From Phlegmacium glaucopus (lineage: Eukaryota; Basidiomycota; Agaricomycetes; Agaricales; Cortinariaceae), in the NCBI GenBank assembly GCA_015039465.1, contig MU130543.1:282697-346696 (forward strand): a stretch of 64,000 bases of DNA, given 5' to 3'. Shown here one piece after another: positions 10,740 to 22,265 of the stretch (position 1 is the first letter of the stretch; every line of letters begins with the position of its first letter). A program made the position numbers and the translations under genes. The notes under the pieces were generated by a model. It was not told where the DNA came from, did no database searches, and saw nothing but the letters and a program-made list of their open reading frames with translations.

Positions 10740-12100
10740 GAAAGGCCGATAGTATGGTACATAAACACATGCACAGTCACCGGCTCTGTATCACTTATAT
10801 AGCTGGAATTCACCCCTCGCTCACTAGCTCCAAACCTTCCTGACCACTCCAGAGTCTACCCTACATCCGCTAAATACATGATGTAACGTTGACGTTCGAT
10901 TGTCCATCCAAGCCTAATTTGAACCAAGAGAATCATACAGAGATCTACTGTGCACTCGGAGAACAAGTCATCGGGATCATACATATGAAGGAAGTAACCC
11001 TAAGCCTCTGTGTATGCTACTCCATGCTCCTCCCAATACCCAATACAGCTTGCACGTTGTCTTCGTACGATTCTGAGAACAGGTTCGACAACCGGCTCAA
11101 CCTTCAAATAATTATCCTCCTCTTGGTCAAAACTTAACATCCTCGGCGGCGGATGTTAGAAAAAGACCGCCAGCTTCGGCGACAAGAAAACCATTGTCAA
11201 CGGATCCTGGTGCCATGTGGCTCTGACAGTATCGACAGGAATATCACTAGCATCCTCAACAACTTCGGAAAACGCTGGCTCCTCTATCGTCGCTTCAACG
11301 TCATTGGAGGCGGACGGATCATGCGAGAGCTCTTTAAAAATGGCGGGATGCGAGGTTAATGATCCAACATGACATAGTTCAAATTACCTAGGTCAATCAA
11401 TAACATTAGGGTTTAAAATAGGAATGAACAGATATCTCGACTTGCCTTGCAGACGAGAACTTTGTTGCTTATCTCTGGCGGCTGAGTTCAACGAGTTGTC
11501 GAACTGTGGTAGAATCTGGGGAGGGTAATTATTTGAATGTTGTCCAAATCTTGACATGAATGAGTTATCGAGATCTTCAAGTTGGTCGCGAATTTGGGTG
11601 TCCTTGACGCCTGTTCCGGCGACGATGGTTAGACGTTGAGTAATGACACAGGTCTTCGTGGATATGTTTCTCTGTTTTTACATGGTTCCCATCAGGTGAG
11701 ACCTTGAAGATCTTCAATGAAAATTCATATTTATTCGATATTCTATACGCAAGAACGGTAGAGAAGAGATAGGGAGGTTAGGAACGAAAGATATACCTTG
11801 CCAGGCATGAAGTTGCATTCCATTAATCATATGACCATGTCTTCGGGACTAAGTACATCATCCGGTTAGTCCTTCAGTCATTCAATTTCGAAGTTGGCAT
11901 TAGCAAGTTGAACAAAAGTCTCTTCGTAAGATGCTGCTAGTATTGATGATGCAAAGCATCAGTTTACACCTTCAATGAAGCAGGGAAACAGACCTTCAAG
12001 TTTCTCAAGTGGAAAAATCATTACTGCATATCGGATATCCGTTTGCGGTGTTCTTGACCCTTTTTTGCGTCGTGTCTCGTAACCTGGCATCTCAACAAAA
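10740..12100. other. No supported gene
   Basis: Only short open frames are present and no family was recognised. Parts of 11700-12100 may be introns or exons of the coiled-coil locus that follows. Confidence 0.35.
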
Positions 12101-12106
12101 GTTCTA

Positions 12107-12295
12107 TAGTGGAATAACGATCGGTATAAAAAACCCCATACCGTGAGAGCCTCCCTGAGTGGTTCATTTTGTTTCTCGCGCCAGACAATTTCTCCTTGAG
12201 TTCTTTCAAACTCTATCCCTGCCATCTCCGCCCTCTCCCGCAATTTCCTTATCTAACACAATCGCTCCCAGTTGTCCTTAAGATTCAACAGGGCG
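12107..12295 (-). repeat. Coiled-coil exon and intron shared with 58.3 kb
   Basis: On the minus strand this reads ERAEMAGIEFERTQ, then EIVWREKQNEPLREALT, followed by GTATGG and an intron-like segment. A diverged copy lies at 58324-58505. The best-conserved block is GTGGAATAACGATCGGTAT (plus strand). No family was recognised. The two loci probably descend from one gene family. Confidence 0.5.
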
Positions 12296-12501
12296 ATTTT
12301 CAGGGAGTTATGATTGCTGCTATTTGCAACAGTGAGTTCGCAAGTGGAACGACGACCTTGTTGATGTCTTGAGAGTGGCGTTACTCCGGCAATGCTACCA
12401 CACTGCGATGGCGAGGCTAGTGTGGGAGAAAGCGAGTCGGCAACATAGGCAGACAAATCAATGGCACCATGTATCGCAATTGAATATATAGTATGTCGAC
12501 A

Positions 12502-13221
12502 TTAGGTTTGGGAAGTACAAAGCGCCTCGCAGAAAATCGAAAGAAGATTGCTAGTGGCCTGCACGACTGCCGCCATCACAGCTTGGGGGTAGGGCTTTGA
12601 GAACATTGTCGGGCTTCGCTTCATAGATATTGAAAGACAGGGATTTGTGGATATTATTACCTGTAAACGCAAGCTTCGGTGATTGGACAAGAAGATCTGA
12701 AAGAGAATGAGAAGTGAAAGCATTCTCGCATGAAAAACGCAGACCTATAGCCCACGGTTCCTCGAGGGCCATCAGATAATCAACCGCTGCACCGTAAGTT
12801 GATGCGCCCGTCTCTAATGACGTTTCAGGAATGCGAAACTCGGGTGCGATGGCGGCACCAAGAGTGGAAGTGCTGAGGTTCGAAACCGCATGTATCAAAA
12901 TTGCGTTGATCAGGTTGTGATCAGGATACGACAGCCGGCTTCGGTCTAAAGCGCAGAATGAAAACCTCCCAACGAAAGCAAAGGACGCAGACTGACCTCA
13001 AATGATACATATTTTCGAATGTATGCAATGAATCGCCTGGTTTCCTCCACGGACAATGCATCTGGCGCTCCCAACTTGCCACCGAGTTTCCGGACTTCTT
13101 CCCCCTTTGCGCTGATGAGCTTCAATAAATGCACCTTGATATTCGTGTTTGTGAGGGACAATATGTGGGCGTCCGAAACTGGGATATGCTTTAAAGCTAC
13201 TTCAGTGGTCAACATGATCAC
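12502..13221 (-). pseudogene. Frameshifted gene with an EAK motif
   Basis: Minus-strand pieces are 13221-12950 (VSDAHILSLTNTNIKVHLLK, SAKGEEVRKLGGKLGAPDAL, SVEETRRFIAYIRKYVSFE) and 12850-12551 (STYGAAVDYLMALEEP, LSFNIYEAKPDNVLKALP). The natural continuation, PQAVMAAVVQATSNLL, lies in the next frame. The switch falls in a run of five C (minus strand, near 12587-12591), so one extra base separates the frames. YEAKPDN followed by ALPQAVMAA resembles a common fungal hypothetical family with an E-x-K element that may be nuclease-like (weak inference). Whether the gene is dead or has an assembly error cannot be told here. Confidence 0.45.
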
Positions 13222-13229
13222 CTGCCTCT

Positions 13230-14090
13230 GCTATAGTAATGCAATATAAACTGTACTTATCGACGGACTGTAATGCAATATATATTGTAGTTACAGAGAC
13301 CTTGTAGCGTATCCCTTCATGCATTACCCGATTCCTTCATGGAAATCCCTTCATGCATTACCCAAGATTACTATTATGCATCACCTAACCGTGTGATCGC
13401 GGTGATGCGCCATCACGCTTGGTGGCTTGAAATGAATTATATCAAACCACTCAGTGCACTTGTGAACCGCTCCTTGAGAACAGGGTTCAGTTCGTCATTA
13501 TCATGATGTGTGCCACCATACCGGTAACCTCCCCTTTCTGAGTAGCTCAGTAATAGTTAGCTTGGCAATAAAACATAGGCTCCATACAGACCAAACCACT
13601 CAGCGCAGTCGTGGTCATTATCATGGTGCGCGGCCTCCCTTTCCTCGGTAGCTCAGTAATAGTTGGCTTGGTAATGAATTCCATTGAATAATGCATTGTG
13701 TTAGTACGGCCTCTTAATGCATCACTAAGTGGCAAGTCCGTCAAATAATGCATAAATTACTTGACACTGAATCTGTCGAGTAATGCATTATATCATAGAG
13801 AACTTGGAATGGCCCCTTAATGCATCACATTACTTGACGCGTCTGTCAAATAATGCATCACTCGACGAGTCCGTCAAATAATGCATTACTAGACGCGTCC
13901 CTCAAATAATGCATCACTCGACGAGTTCGTCAAATAATGCATCACTCGACGAGCTCGTCAAATAATGCATTATTAGTACTCAATGACTCCCTCAAATAAT
14001 GCATTACTCAACGAGTCCATCAAATAATGCATTACTCACTGGCAACGAGTCCGTGAAACAATGCATTAATTATTTGACACTGGCAACAGA
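13230..14090. repeat. TAATGCAT minisatellite region, 28-bp core array
   Basis: The motif TAATGCAT occurs throughout. From about 13830 to 14070 it forms a tandem array of a roughly 28-bp unit: TCAAATAATGCAT, then YACTCGACGAG, then TCCG. Two short palindromic parts (ATGCAT and CTCGACGAG) recur in each unit. Unit ends vary (GTCCG, GTTCG, GCTCG). There are no unique spacers and no coding potential. Confidence 0.8.
13440..13690 (+). repeat. Two-copy tandem duplication within the minisatellite region
   Basis: The order of phrases CAAACCACTCAGYGCA, TTCRTCATTATCATG and GTAGCTCAGTAATAGTTRGCTTGG occurs twice, with a period near 125-150 bp. It lies between the scattered TAATGCAT motifs. Confidence 0.55.
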
Positions 14091-14095
14091 TGTCA

Positions 14096-14700
14096 TAGTG
14101 ATGCCAAAGTTCAGTTCTGAACTGACTCACTGAACCTGAACTGACTGAACTGAACTGAACTGAACTGAAAAGTTCAGTTCAGTTCAGGCATCTGGAGAAT
14201 TGGCAGTTCATCCAGTTCGAACTGAACTGAACTGCTGAACTGATAGGTCCTGGAAGGATGAGAAATTCCTATATATTGATTTATGTTTCCTGGAAATTGG
14301 TTCTTTGGTGATGTACAAATGATTTGGAAGTCCTTTTGGGAGTAAAACAATGATTGAGCAAGGAGATAATGGCCAGACTTGGTATATGATGTGATTATGT
14401 TATATATTAGCATTATCCATTTTGGAACATAAATACAAATCAGTGGTGTTATATATTCTCAAGGGGTCCTGAGATCATACATGAGTAGAAATTAAGTGCC
14501 TAAGGCCTAAGGATGGTCCTTGGACCATAAAATTTCCAATAATAAGTAAAATATAGAATTTATAACAGTTCTTCAGTTCAGTTCAGTTCGAACCAGTTCT
14601 TTAACAGTTCAGTTCAGTTCAGGAAAAACTTAGTCAGTTCAGTTCTCAGTTCAGCAAAAAATGCTGCTGAACTGAACTGAACTGAACTTTGGCATCACTA
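14096..14700. mobile_element. hAT-like non-autonomous element with GAACT repeats
   Basis: The left end TAGTGATGCCAAAGTTCAGT and the right end ACTGAACTTTGGCATCACTA are perfect inverted repeats. Both subterminal regions are runs of the pentamer GAACT/AGTTC. There is no transposase. The flanking 8-mers (AGATGTCA on the left, CGCTTGCC on the right) do not match, so one flank was rearranged after insertion or the element is chimeric. The same ends bound the 29578-31427 element, which does have an 8-bp target duplication. Confidence 0.8.
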
Positions 14701-14890
14701 CGCTTGCCGACCAGCTGAGTGCACACAAGACCTCTTCCACTTGCAGGACAGCCGGACAACTACTTGATGGGTTAATGTAAACTTGAAATATGTACATGAG
14801 ATATAAGTTCTTGTTACAAGGTAGAGTAGTTTAACGGTATATTATTTTATGAGAGAGCCGAAAGCTGTGATGCATCACATCAGGAAAAGT

Positions 14891-16068
14891 CCATCCGTCT
14901 GGCATGTCTGGTAGGTCTGGCATGTCTGGCAGGTTTAGCTGCCAGAAATCCCAGTTCTCCCATTTTTTCTCAAAATTATTATATAGCCACAATTATATCA
15001 GAAATGTTCAGAATTTGCATTCTGTCAGAAAGTCAATTCAGTGTCATAAATTCCTTCCCTCAGAAAACACGAAATTTTTTGGTTTGTGCAAGTTCGTTCA
15101 AACTCCGACACACGTGACTTTGTTGATTGATGTTCAACATTAAAATTTCAAACATTTCTCCGTAACTTGGTATCTCTTGCCACCATCACCTACCAACTGC
15201 CCCGTCACTGCATCTTACTACTACAATACATGACGAAGTGGCATCAACCACAAGAGCCAACGACTGGTTAGAAAGGTGATATAGGACCAGGTATGTGACC
15301 ATGTCTCTCAACCCTTTATTTCTTAACCTTGTATTAACACCCACCACCCCAACACTCAGTGTACCATGCCCACAACAATGACTACCCCTATCACCACCGC
15401 CATGATGGCAGCATTTAGACCAGGACCAGCACAGCGGAATTAAACAATGAGCGGCTTTATGGCTATGTCATAGGTGCATGGTTGCTATGTGCTGTAGTGG
15501 TACGTCTCGAAATTTTTATTTTATTCTCCAATTTCTGAGTATTACATTTTATACTCTAGCACGAGCGTGCGCACTCCAACGCGCTCAAGTTGTGGCAAAC
15601 CAGGAAATGCACAGTTTCGTAAGTAAACCTTAGGCTGCTTGGACCATGACTCACTACACTATACAGTTGTTGCCAAGCTCTCGGAATGGGTAGAAAAGAG
15701 TCCGCGAGGCTTCTTCACCGGCTATTGGGTCTGTTGACATCAACGCAATGGCTAGCAATGGTGATTTGGAATGTCCAATATTATATTTGTTGTTATACAC
15801 ATGTAGCCTACCTTTACTATGCCGCCTCTTCCAATGCATTCATTTTGACCATGTACCTGAGCAAAACTATGTTCCTTATGACAGACTGAAAGAGTTGTGG
15901 CAACCTGAGTCAGAATCTGTTTACATTGCCAGACCAAGTTATGGTGTCAGAAATGACTTCTGGGAAGCAAAATATTTCTGGCGTCGGGAGCGTCATTATG
16001 TCGCCATACCAAATATGGAAGTCTGGTAGCGTCTGGCACGTCTGGCGCCAGACGTGCCAGACGGTTGG
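14891..16068. mobile_element. Inverted-repeat element with GTCTGGC ends
   Basis: The left end CCATCCGTCTGGCATGTCTGG and the reverse complement of the right end, CCAACCGTCTGGCACGTCTGG, match at 19 of 21 positions. The GTCTGGCA motif is repeated inside both ends. The 1.18-kb interior has gene-like fragments with possible introns (for example about 15295-15357) and a tail reading NDFWEAKYFWRRERHYV, unrecognised. No clear target duplication was found; the right flank is a poly(A) run. Confidence 0.6.
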
Positions 16069-16272
16069 AAAAAAAAAAAAAAAAAAAAAAAAAATTTAAT
16101 TCTGTGGTATTCGATGGAAAACTATTGTCTTCGATATAAAAATATTCACCATAGAATAAAATATAACTAAGTGTGTCATTTTCCGAATTGCATCGAATTA
16201 GATCGAATTAAATAGAAAGGTACTATTTAACTCAATTTAATTTGATCTACTTCAATCCAATTTTCACTGGGC
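16069..16272. repeat. 26-nt poly(A) run joined to ATCGAATT repeat, copy 2
   Basis: Bases 16069-16094 are all A. From 16095 the sequence equals 7284-7462 with a handful of substitutions, ending in the same CCAATTTTCACTG. The copy therefore lacks the left 120 bp seen in copy 1. Confidence 0.75.
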
Positions 16273-16274
16273 CT

Positions 16275-16395
16275 CAGACCTTAACAAGTCTGCAAAGCAC
16301 AAGTTCTCTGATTGAACCCAAACTCTGACAAAGTAATGACTGTAAACGATCAGTGTACCTGAATCATTCAAAGCCGTAACACAAGTGATATGATC
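16275..16395 (+). repeat. Retroelement-leader-like segment, inverted partner of 20127-20245
   Basis: About 110 bp (AACAAGTCTGCAAAGC ... GATCAGTGTACCTGAATCAT) match the reverse complement of 20127-20245 at roughly 80 percent by eye. The minus-strand partner has ATG followed by TASSDPNKSAKLKSSD, like the start of a copia-type gag after an LTR. No pol is present. Confidence 0.45.
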
Positions 16396-17156
16396 GTAGA
16401 GTAATATGAAAGTAAAGGTATGCTAAGCATAACTAGAGGTGGACACAATGAGTGTCCCCTAACATGTAGGGTAGACAACTCTAATTGTCTTATTCAATTA
16501 TTAGCTGTATCAGCTAGTTTTCGGTGCATTAATTCAATATTTATGCTGAAATAATAAACAAAATTTTCAAAAACCATGCTTATGCACATTTAAGTCATAT
16601 CAATGCATTCATATGGGGTCTGTGACATCTCAGTTAGCATTCTTGTATAGCACTTCAAGAAAATCAGGGTGTAGGCAGCACCTTCATGCTCATGGTCAGT
16701 ATTGGAGGTTGTCATTGAGGGCAGCCTTCCTGTGAAGTGGTTGTGGCCTAGGATATGGCTTGTCAACAGAGGGGCTGATCTTGCAAACAGAAGCATTTTC
16801 CTTTAACTTCAACACATTAACTTCAACACATTTGTTTTCTTCTGGCAGTAATATTTATGCTTGCTGTATCATGATAAAGAGAATGAGATGATGGAAGAGG
16901 GAAGAGAATGTGGCTGTGGCTGTGACTTGCAAGACCATCAGTACAAATACCTGAACTCTGTCAAGTATTGGATGATTTCCTTCAAATTTTTTACATAGTG
17001 CACTGTAGGGTAATCCCCTAACCTATTTCTGAAGTTGATATCTTAAATTTCTAAAAACTGGGAGTGCTGGAGCATTCACAGTGTTGCACAGTACATACAT
17101 CTTATAGAATTATTGATCTTTTATATATGGCTACAAAAACTATATAGTGCAGTAGA
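16396..17156. other. AT-rich spacer without gene
   Basis: There are no long open frames and no clear repeats here apart from AT-rich sequence. The stretch is bounded on the right by a hAT-like element. Confidence 0.45.
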
Positions 17157-17745
17157 TAGTGTTTTGAGGTTCAGTTGCAAGACCAGAAAAAGACCACAAC
17201 CAGACCTAACCAGGATTGGAAAAAAAAATAAAAAATAGAAATTAAATAGACCAACAAGGACCACAACTGCAGTCTGGTCCTCAGTCTTTTGATATTTCAA
17301 AATATTCAAGACCATGAAAAAACTGGTTGCAACCTGTCTCAACCAGTTTTTTCAGCCTTGAATGCTGGGCATTTCTAGTGATATATACTACACAGTTTCT
17401 TATATTATGACTTCTGTATTTTTAAAACTTTTTTTATGAATATAAATGTGGCTGTGCTATATTATATAAGTTTCTGGGAACACCAGATTTGTTGATCAAC
17501 AACACTCATTATATATTAGTGTTGTCCATACTAGTAGTATTAAATAATTATTATTTTACCTTGGAAAAACCAGTTGCAACTGGTTGTGCAACCAACCACC
17601 AAAGACCATTGAAGACCACTTGCAACCATTTCATGCCAGTTGTGGTCTGGTCTTTTGCAGTCCTATCCTTTTGAGCAACCAGTTGCAGTCTCAGTCCAGT
17701 CCTTTGACATCAAAAGACTGGACTGGACCAGACCTCAAAACACTG
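17157..17745. mobile_element. hAT-like MITE with 8-bp target duplication GCAGTAGA
   Basis: The left end TAGTGTTTTGAGG and the reverse complement of the right end, CAGTGTTTTGAGG, differ only in the first base. GCAGTAGA flanks both sides (17149-17156 and 17746-17753). The interior is non-coding, with repeated short motifs such as CAACCAGTT and AGACCAGAAAAAGACC. An 8-bp duplication and YAGTG ends are the hallmarks of hAT elements. Confidence 0.88.
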
Positions 17746-17753
17746 GCAGTAGA

Positions 17754-18505
17754 TCTAATTGGTGCAATTCCAATACATATAAAGTCATAATAATTGAATG
17801 GTTTGTTATAGAGATGTCACTTGCACAAATTGTAGTGTCGGAATTGCACATTTTGATTAATTTCACACAACCACCAACTAATGTGCAAATGGCAATAAAA
17901 AGGCTTGACATGTTTGGCACATGTTGATAACTTTCAGCTAGCTTCAATGGAACCACAGGATCAGATATGTGCTGTCTTTCCTGTCAACCAATATTATGAG
18001 GTGATATAATATCCAAATCATAATTAATGTCATCTAGTAAATCCATATTTTTAAGAGGTGATAATTGACCACACAGCCTCCTTCAACAAAATTTTGTGGA
18101 GGCAGTATCATTGCAAAAAATCTTATTATTGTCTCAACTAACATGTTTGAAGGAGGATCTAGTGGATATTTTGATGGTAAATTAGAAGTTGGTGTGTTTT
18201 ATTTATTTCTTTCTTTCTTTCTTTACTCTGACATTTATTTTTGGTTTATTTTCAGTAAACACAGAAACATATAGATCATACTGATCACAGTGATGATCAC
18301 ACAAATATTCTAGCATTATTTTCTTGGTGATTTGATGTGGTATATGTATTCCATGTAAGATACTCAACTCTTGCAACTACAAGTAAATTGACAGTTGGTG
18401 AATAGGAATCTTGCAGAAGAAAAATGGGATAGTTGGATCTGATTCATTATATGAAATATTAGTCATCATTCAATAGTCTGTACAACTCTGGAGATATTCA
18501 AGGTC
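17754..18505. other. AT-rich spacer without gene
   Basis: Short frames only. The stretch at 18065-18274 looks like a random open frame with homopolymer T runs. Confidence 0.4.
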
Positions 18506-18509
18506 TTTA

Positions 18510-20937
18510 CAGTGCCCCATGGTTTCCACTTGGAGTCCACTTGGAGTCCAAATTGGGAATTCCAACTCAATTCCAAGTGGATTCCAACTCTGATCCAATC
18601 AGATTCCACAGTTGCAAAGTAACACAGAAGTAAATCTTATTATTAAAATAATTAAAATTATATAACAATGCTTAAGTTATACACTGAAACTGGCAATGTC
18701 TACCATAAGAATAATTTTGTTATTTTATTCTTGTATCATTTATTTATTTATTTTCATATGTCCATTATGTCCATACCTGTACTTAAATACCTCCTCACCT
18801 TAGCAGGGATCCCTATCTTTTCCTTTTAGGATCCCCTGCTAGCCTGACTAAGTCAGCATCACAGTTGCCCTAACATATATACCTCCCCAACCTTAACAAA
18901 ACCTTAACAAAAACTTAATAAAACCTTAATAAAACCTTAACCAATTATATACCTCCCTAATCTTGACACAACCTTAACAAAAACCTTAAAAAAACCTTAA
19001 CAAAACCTTAACAGAAGTATTTCCCCAATAAATTTGTGTCTTATTTGCTTGGATCCACTTGGAATCTGCTTAGACTCTGCTTGGAATCTGCTTGGACCCA
19101 CTTGGAATCTGCTTGGATCTGCTTGGAATGTGTGGAGGAGGGTAAAGTACTGGAGGTGGTATGCTGTGATGGAGGTGGTGGTATGTTGTGGTGGTGGTTG
19201 ATGTAGTTGTCATACACTGCAGTTTGTTGTTAGTAGAGTGAACTTAAATAAATAAAATTAAAAAAAAACTGAGACCCCCTAGTGAGGGGGGTAGCCACAT
19301 TGGTCATCATTGTCATTCTTGTCCTCCATCCTCTTCTTGGTTTGCTGTTGTGGTTGTGAGTGGTGGTTGTGATGGTGGTGGTGGTGGTTGTGAGATGATG
19401 TATGGTTGTTTGTTGATTTGTGAGATGTGTCACATGTGGTCACATGACCACACAAAGTGGTGTCATATGAAAAATAAAATAATAAAATAACATTACAAGT
19501 TTGGTTCAGGTTGGGCCTGATTGGGAGTTGTGGTAGAGTTGGGACTGATCAGTTCCAACAAGCAATCAAGTTCGCTGATGAGGTGGAATGTAGATGTTCA
19601 GGAGTTGAGTTGGGTTTGGGCCTGATTGGGAGTTGGGAGTTAGGCTTGAAATTGGGTGTCCCCTGACAATATAGGTTCCATTCCTAGCAGTCCAAGCAGA
19701 TCCACTCAGAATGTGTGGGGGAGAGTAAAGACCTCACCACCTCCACCACAACACACCACCCCCCCCTCCTTCACCAGGGGGGTTTCTCTTAATCCATTGG
19801 CCTTGGAATGATGATGGCTTGACAACCAAAACATCACAACAAACAGTAACAAATGATGACAACACATGACAACAGCAACCTCCCCTCATCAGGGGGGTAT
19901 TTTATTTTATTGCAGCTACACCCAACCAATAACTATGGCTAGACAACAAAACAACACAACACATAGATGAATGAACAACAACAATGAACAAATGATTGCA
20001 CAGTGATGATGCATGACCCCTCCTGTGAGAGGGGAGGTGCTTGACAACAGCAACCCCCCATTGGGGGGTGGAGGGGGGAGGGGGGAGATTTTAATCTATT
20101 AACTAACTATGCCCAACAATGACAACTACTGTTACAACTCCAAATGATTCAGGTACACTGATCATTTACAATTGTTACTATGTCGGAGTTCAAGTTCAAT
20201 CTGAGGACTTGAGCTTTGCAGACTTGTTAGGGTCGGAGGAAGCTGTCATCTTTGAGAGAGAATAAGGTAAAGAAGATCGTCTATTAAAGACTAGGTACAG
20301 AATATAGTACAGAGTATGAGAGTTTATATACTAAGTAGGTAAATGAAATGCATAAGGTAAAAGTAAGTAAAACATGTGTTCAACACATGTATAAAAAGGG
20401 AATGATAACCACATGTTGGTGAAACAATGAATATTGCATGTTATGCACATGTGTGATAAAGTAAAAGGAAACAAAAAAGGTGCATACATTGCATGTATGA
20501 AATTGTAACAACTACCATGCCAGCATCACACCAAATGATAGCAGCTATTCCCCCCCACAAGGGGGTTTGATTTTTATTTATTCTAATCTATTGGCTGCAA
20601 CAATTTTTATTTATTAATGAGTGCCATATTTTAACCCAACTACCCCTCTTGGACCCAATCCAACCCTTTGTAGTTACATAGAGTTGTTTATTAATCTAAT
20701 ATTAAAAGAAATAATATGTACATCTAAATAAATTTGATTGAACCCCACACCACCCTCAAATCACCTCTTTTTTTAACTAGAAAAGTGAATAATAAATAAA
20801 ATAAAAATTAACGTAGTAAAATACTGTACTGGGAATCACTTGGACTCCAAGCAGACTCCACTCAGACTCCACTTAGACTCTGTTCAGACTCTGTTTGGAA
20901 TACACTTGGTGACTTGGAGTCTAAATGGACTCCAAAA
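18510..20937. repeat. CTTGGA-repeat element complex, non-coding
   Basis: Both flanks carry many short units built on ACTTGGAGTCC, GGAATCTGCTTGGA and AGACTCC (18525-18605, 19045-19140, 20835-20935). The centre holds AACCTTAACAAAA repeats (18895-19010), GGTGGT/ACAACA low-complexity runs, and several short G-tract or C-tract blocks (19275, 19760, 19890, 20050, 20550). About 20127-20520 on the minus strand resembles a retroelement leader. Terminal repeats of the whole complex could not be matched. Confidence 0.5.
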
Positions 20938-20938
20938 T

Positions 20939-21400
20939 AGTGTTTGAAGGTCCAGCTACAAGACCAGAAAAAGACCATAACCAGACCAAACTGGAAAAAG
21001 ACTGGACCAGTGGTCCAGTCTTTTGATTTTTGAGAATCAATGACCAGTAAAAGACAGGTCTTGATTAACTGGTCTTTGTGGTTTGGACAGGTCTAAACTT
21101 GTAAAACGGTAGCCCTAAGTTACCCCTTTCCAACAAGCCCAAGATCATAAGAAACCAATAAAAACTAGCTGAGAAATAAATAAATCTGCAAAATATTCTC
21201 AAATATTCACTAAAATCAGACATTTTACTAATGTTACTGTATAAAATCCAAATATTAACAGAATTTAATGTCCTTGGGTTCTTTCGGAAGCTATTATTTA
21301 ACTGAACAACCATATGTGATACAAAAATATACATTTGTAAGCGGAAGACCAGTTGCAGACTGGTTAAGACCACTTAGGACCAGGACCAGTCTGACGACCA
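20939..21400. mobile_element. Decayed relative of the 17157 hAT-like element
   Basis: The left end TAGTGTTTGAAGGTCCAG and the following AAGACCAGAAAAAGACCA align with the left end of the 17157-17745 element. A matching right end and target duplication are absent, so this copy is truncated or rearranged. The right boundary is approximate. Confidence 0.55.
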
Positions 21401-21688
21401 CTTTGTAAGGCATGTAGAGACTGGAATTTTCAAGGAAAAATGAACAAGAACCCCTCATGGTGGGCTCCTGCAGTCAGGTATTTAAAATACAAAAGGTACC
21501 TTACCTGCCAGAACTAGACATCCAGATGAAGTCAAAACAAACAGCTGCTAGCCTCACCACATCACACCATGCTCTTATACACAGTGTTTTGTTGAAATAT
21601 TTCATTCTAATCACATCATATTGCATCATCATTAGTACTGAATACCTATCAAATAGCAGAAATCCCTTGTAGAATACATAGCCACAAG

Positions 21689-22257
21689 TAGTGTTGCCAT
21701 GGCTCAACCCAGCTCACCCACAGTGCAGCTCAGGCACATGAGCTGATTGTAATGACCCAGAGCCACCCTGAGTGGCTTTGGGCTGCTGAGCCAATTTAGG
21801 ATCAACAAAATTGGTCACCCGTGGTCCTACTTGTGTGCTAAGCCTCAGATATACATTTTAACCATAGTTCAAGTTGTGTACACTACATTTATCACCAAAA
21901 ACATGCTGTAATATCTTTTAGAGTCAGATATCAAAAATGTTTGGCTCAACTTTGGCCTTGTTTGTCTTCTTGTAGATATTACCAAATATGGTCATAGGAG
22001 GCAGTTGCCTGGCTCTAGGGATGGGATACCAGAATTTATGGTAAAATTAATACTTGGAATGTCTAATATAGTTGTATTCTAATGTTCCAAGCAGTTTTTT
22101 TAATAGATTACCTCTTACCAGTCTTATGTGACTGAAGGCATGGCTTGAGCCACTCAGGGCAGCTCTGAGCTGGGAGCTGATTTACCAGCCCAGCCAGCCC
22201 AAAATAGTGGCTCAGCTGGACGGCTTACGGCTCAGAGCCGCGCCGGTGGCAACACTA
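21689..22257. mobile_element. hAT-like MITE with 8-bp target duplication GCCACAAG
   Basis: The ends are TAGTGTTGCCA (left) and TGGCAACACTA (right). GCCACAAG flanks both sides exactly (21681-21688 and 22258-22265). Subterminal regions repeat GGCTCAG/CTGAGCC motifs. The element is 569 bp long and non-coding. Intact target duplications imply simple insertion with no later flank loss. Confidence 0.9.
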
Positions 22258-22265
22258 GCCACAAG

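Noticed and set aside
14030..14065. Hammerhead-ribozyme-like string (CGAGTCCGTGAAAC)
   Set aside because: It resembles part of the conserved core, but the CUGAUGA segment and the enclosing stems are missing; most units lack GAAAC altogether.
13830..14075. CRISPR-like array
   Set aside because: Units are head-to-tail without unique spacers, variation is within the unit, the genome is eukaryotic, and no cas genes are present.
16069..16094. Poly(A) tail of a LINE or processed retrocopy
   Set aside because: The sequence upstream ends in a precise inverted repeat and has no reverse transcriptase or cDNA-like body, and no target duplication was found.
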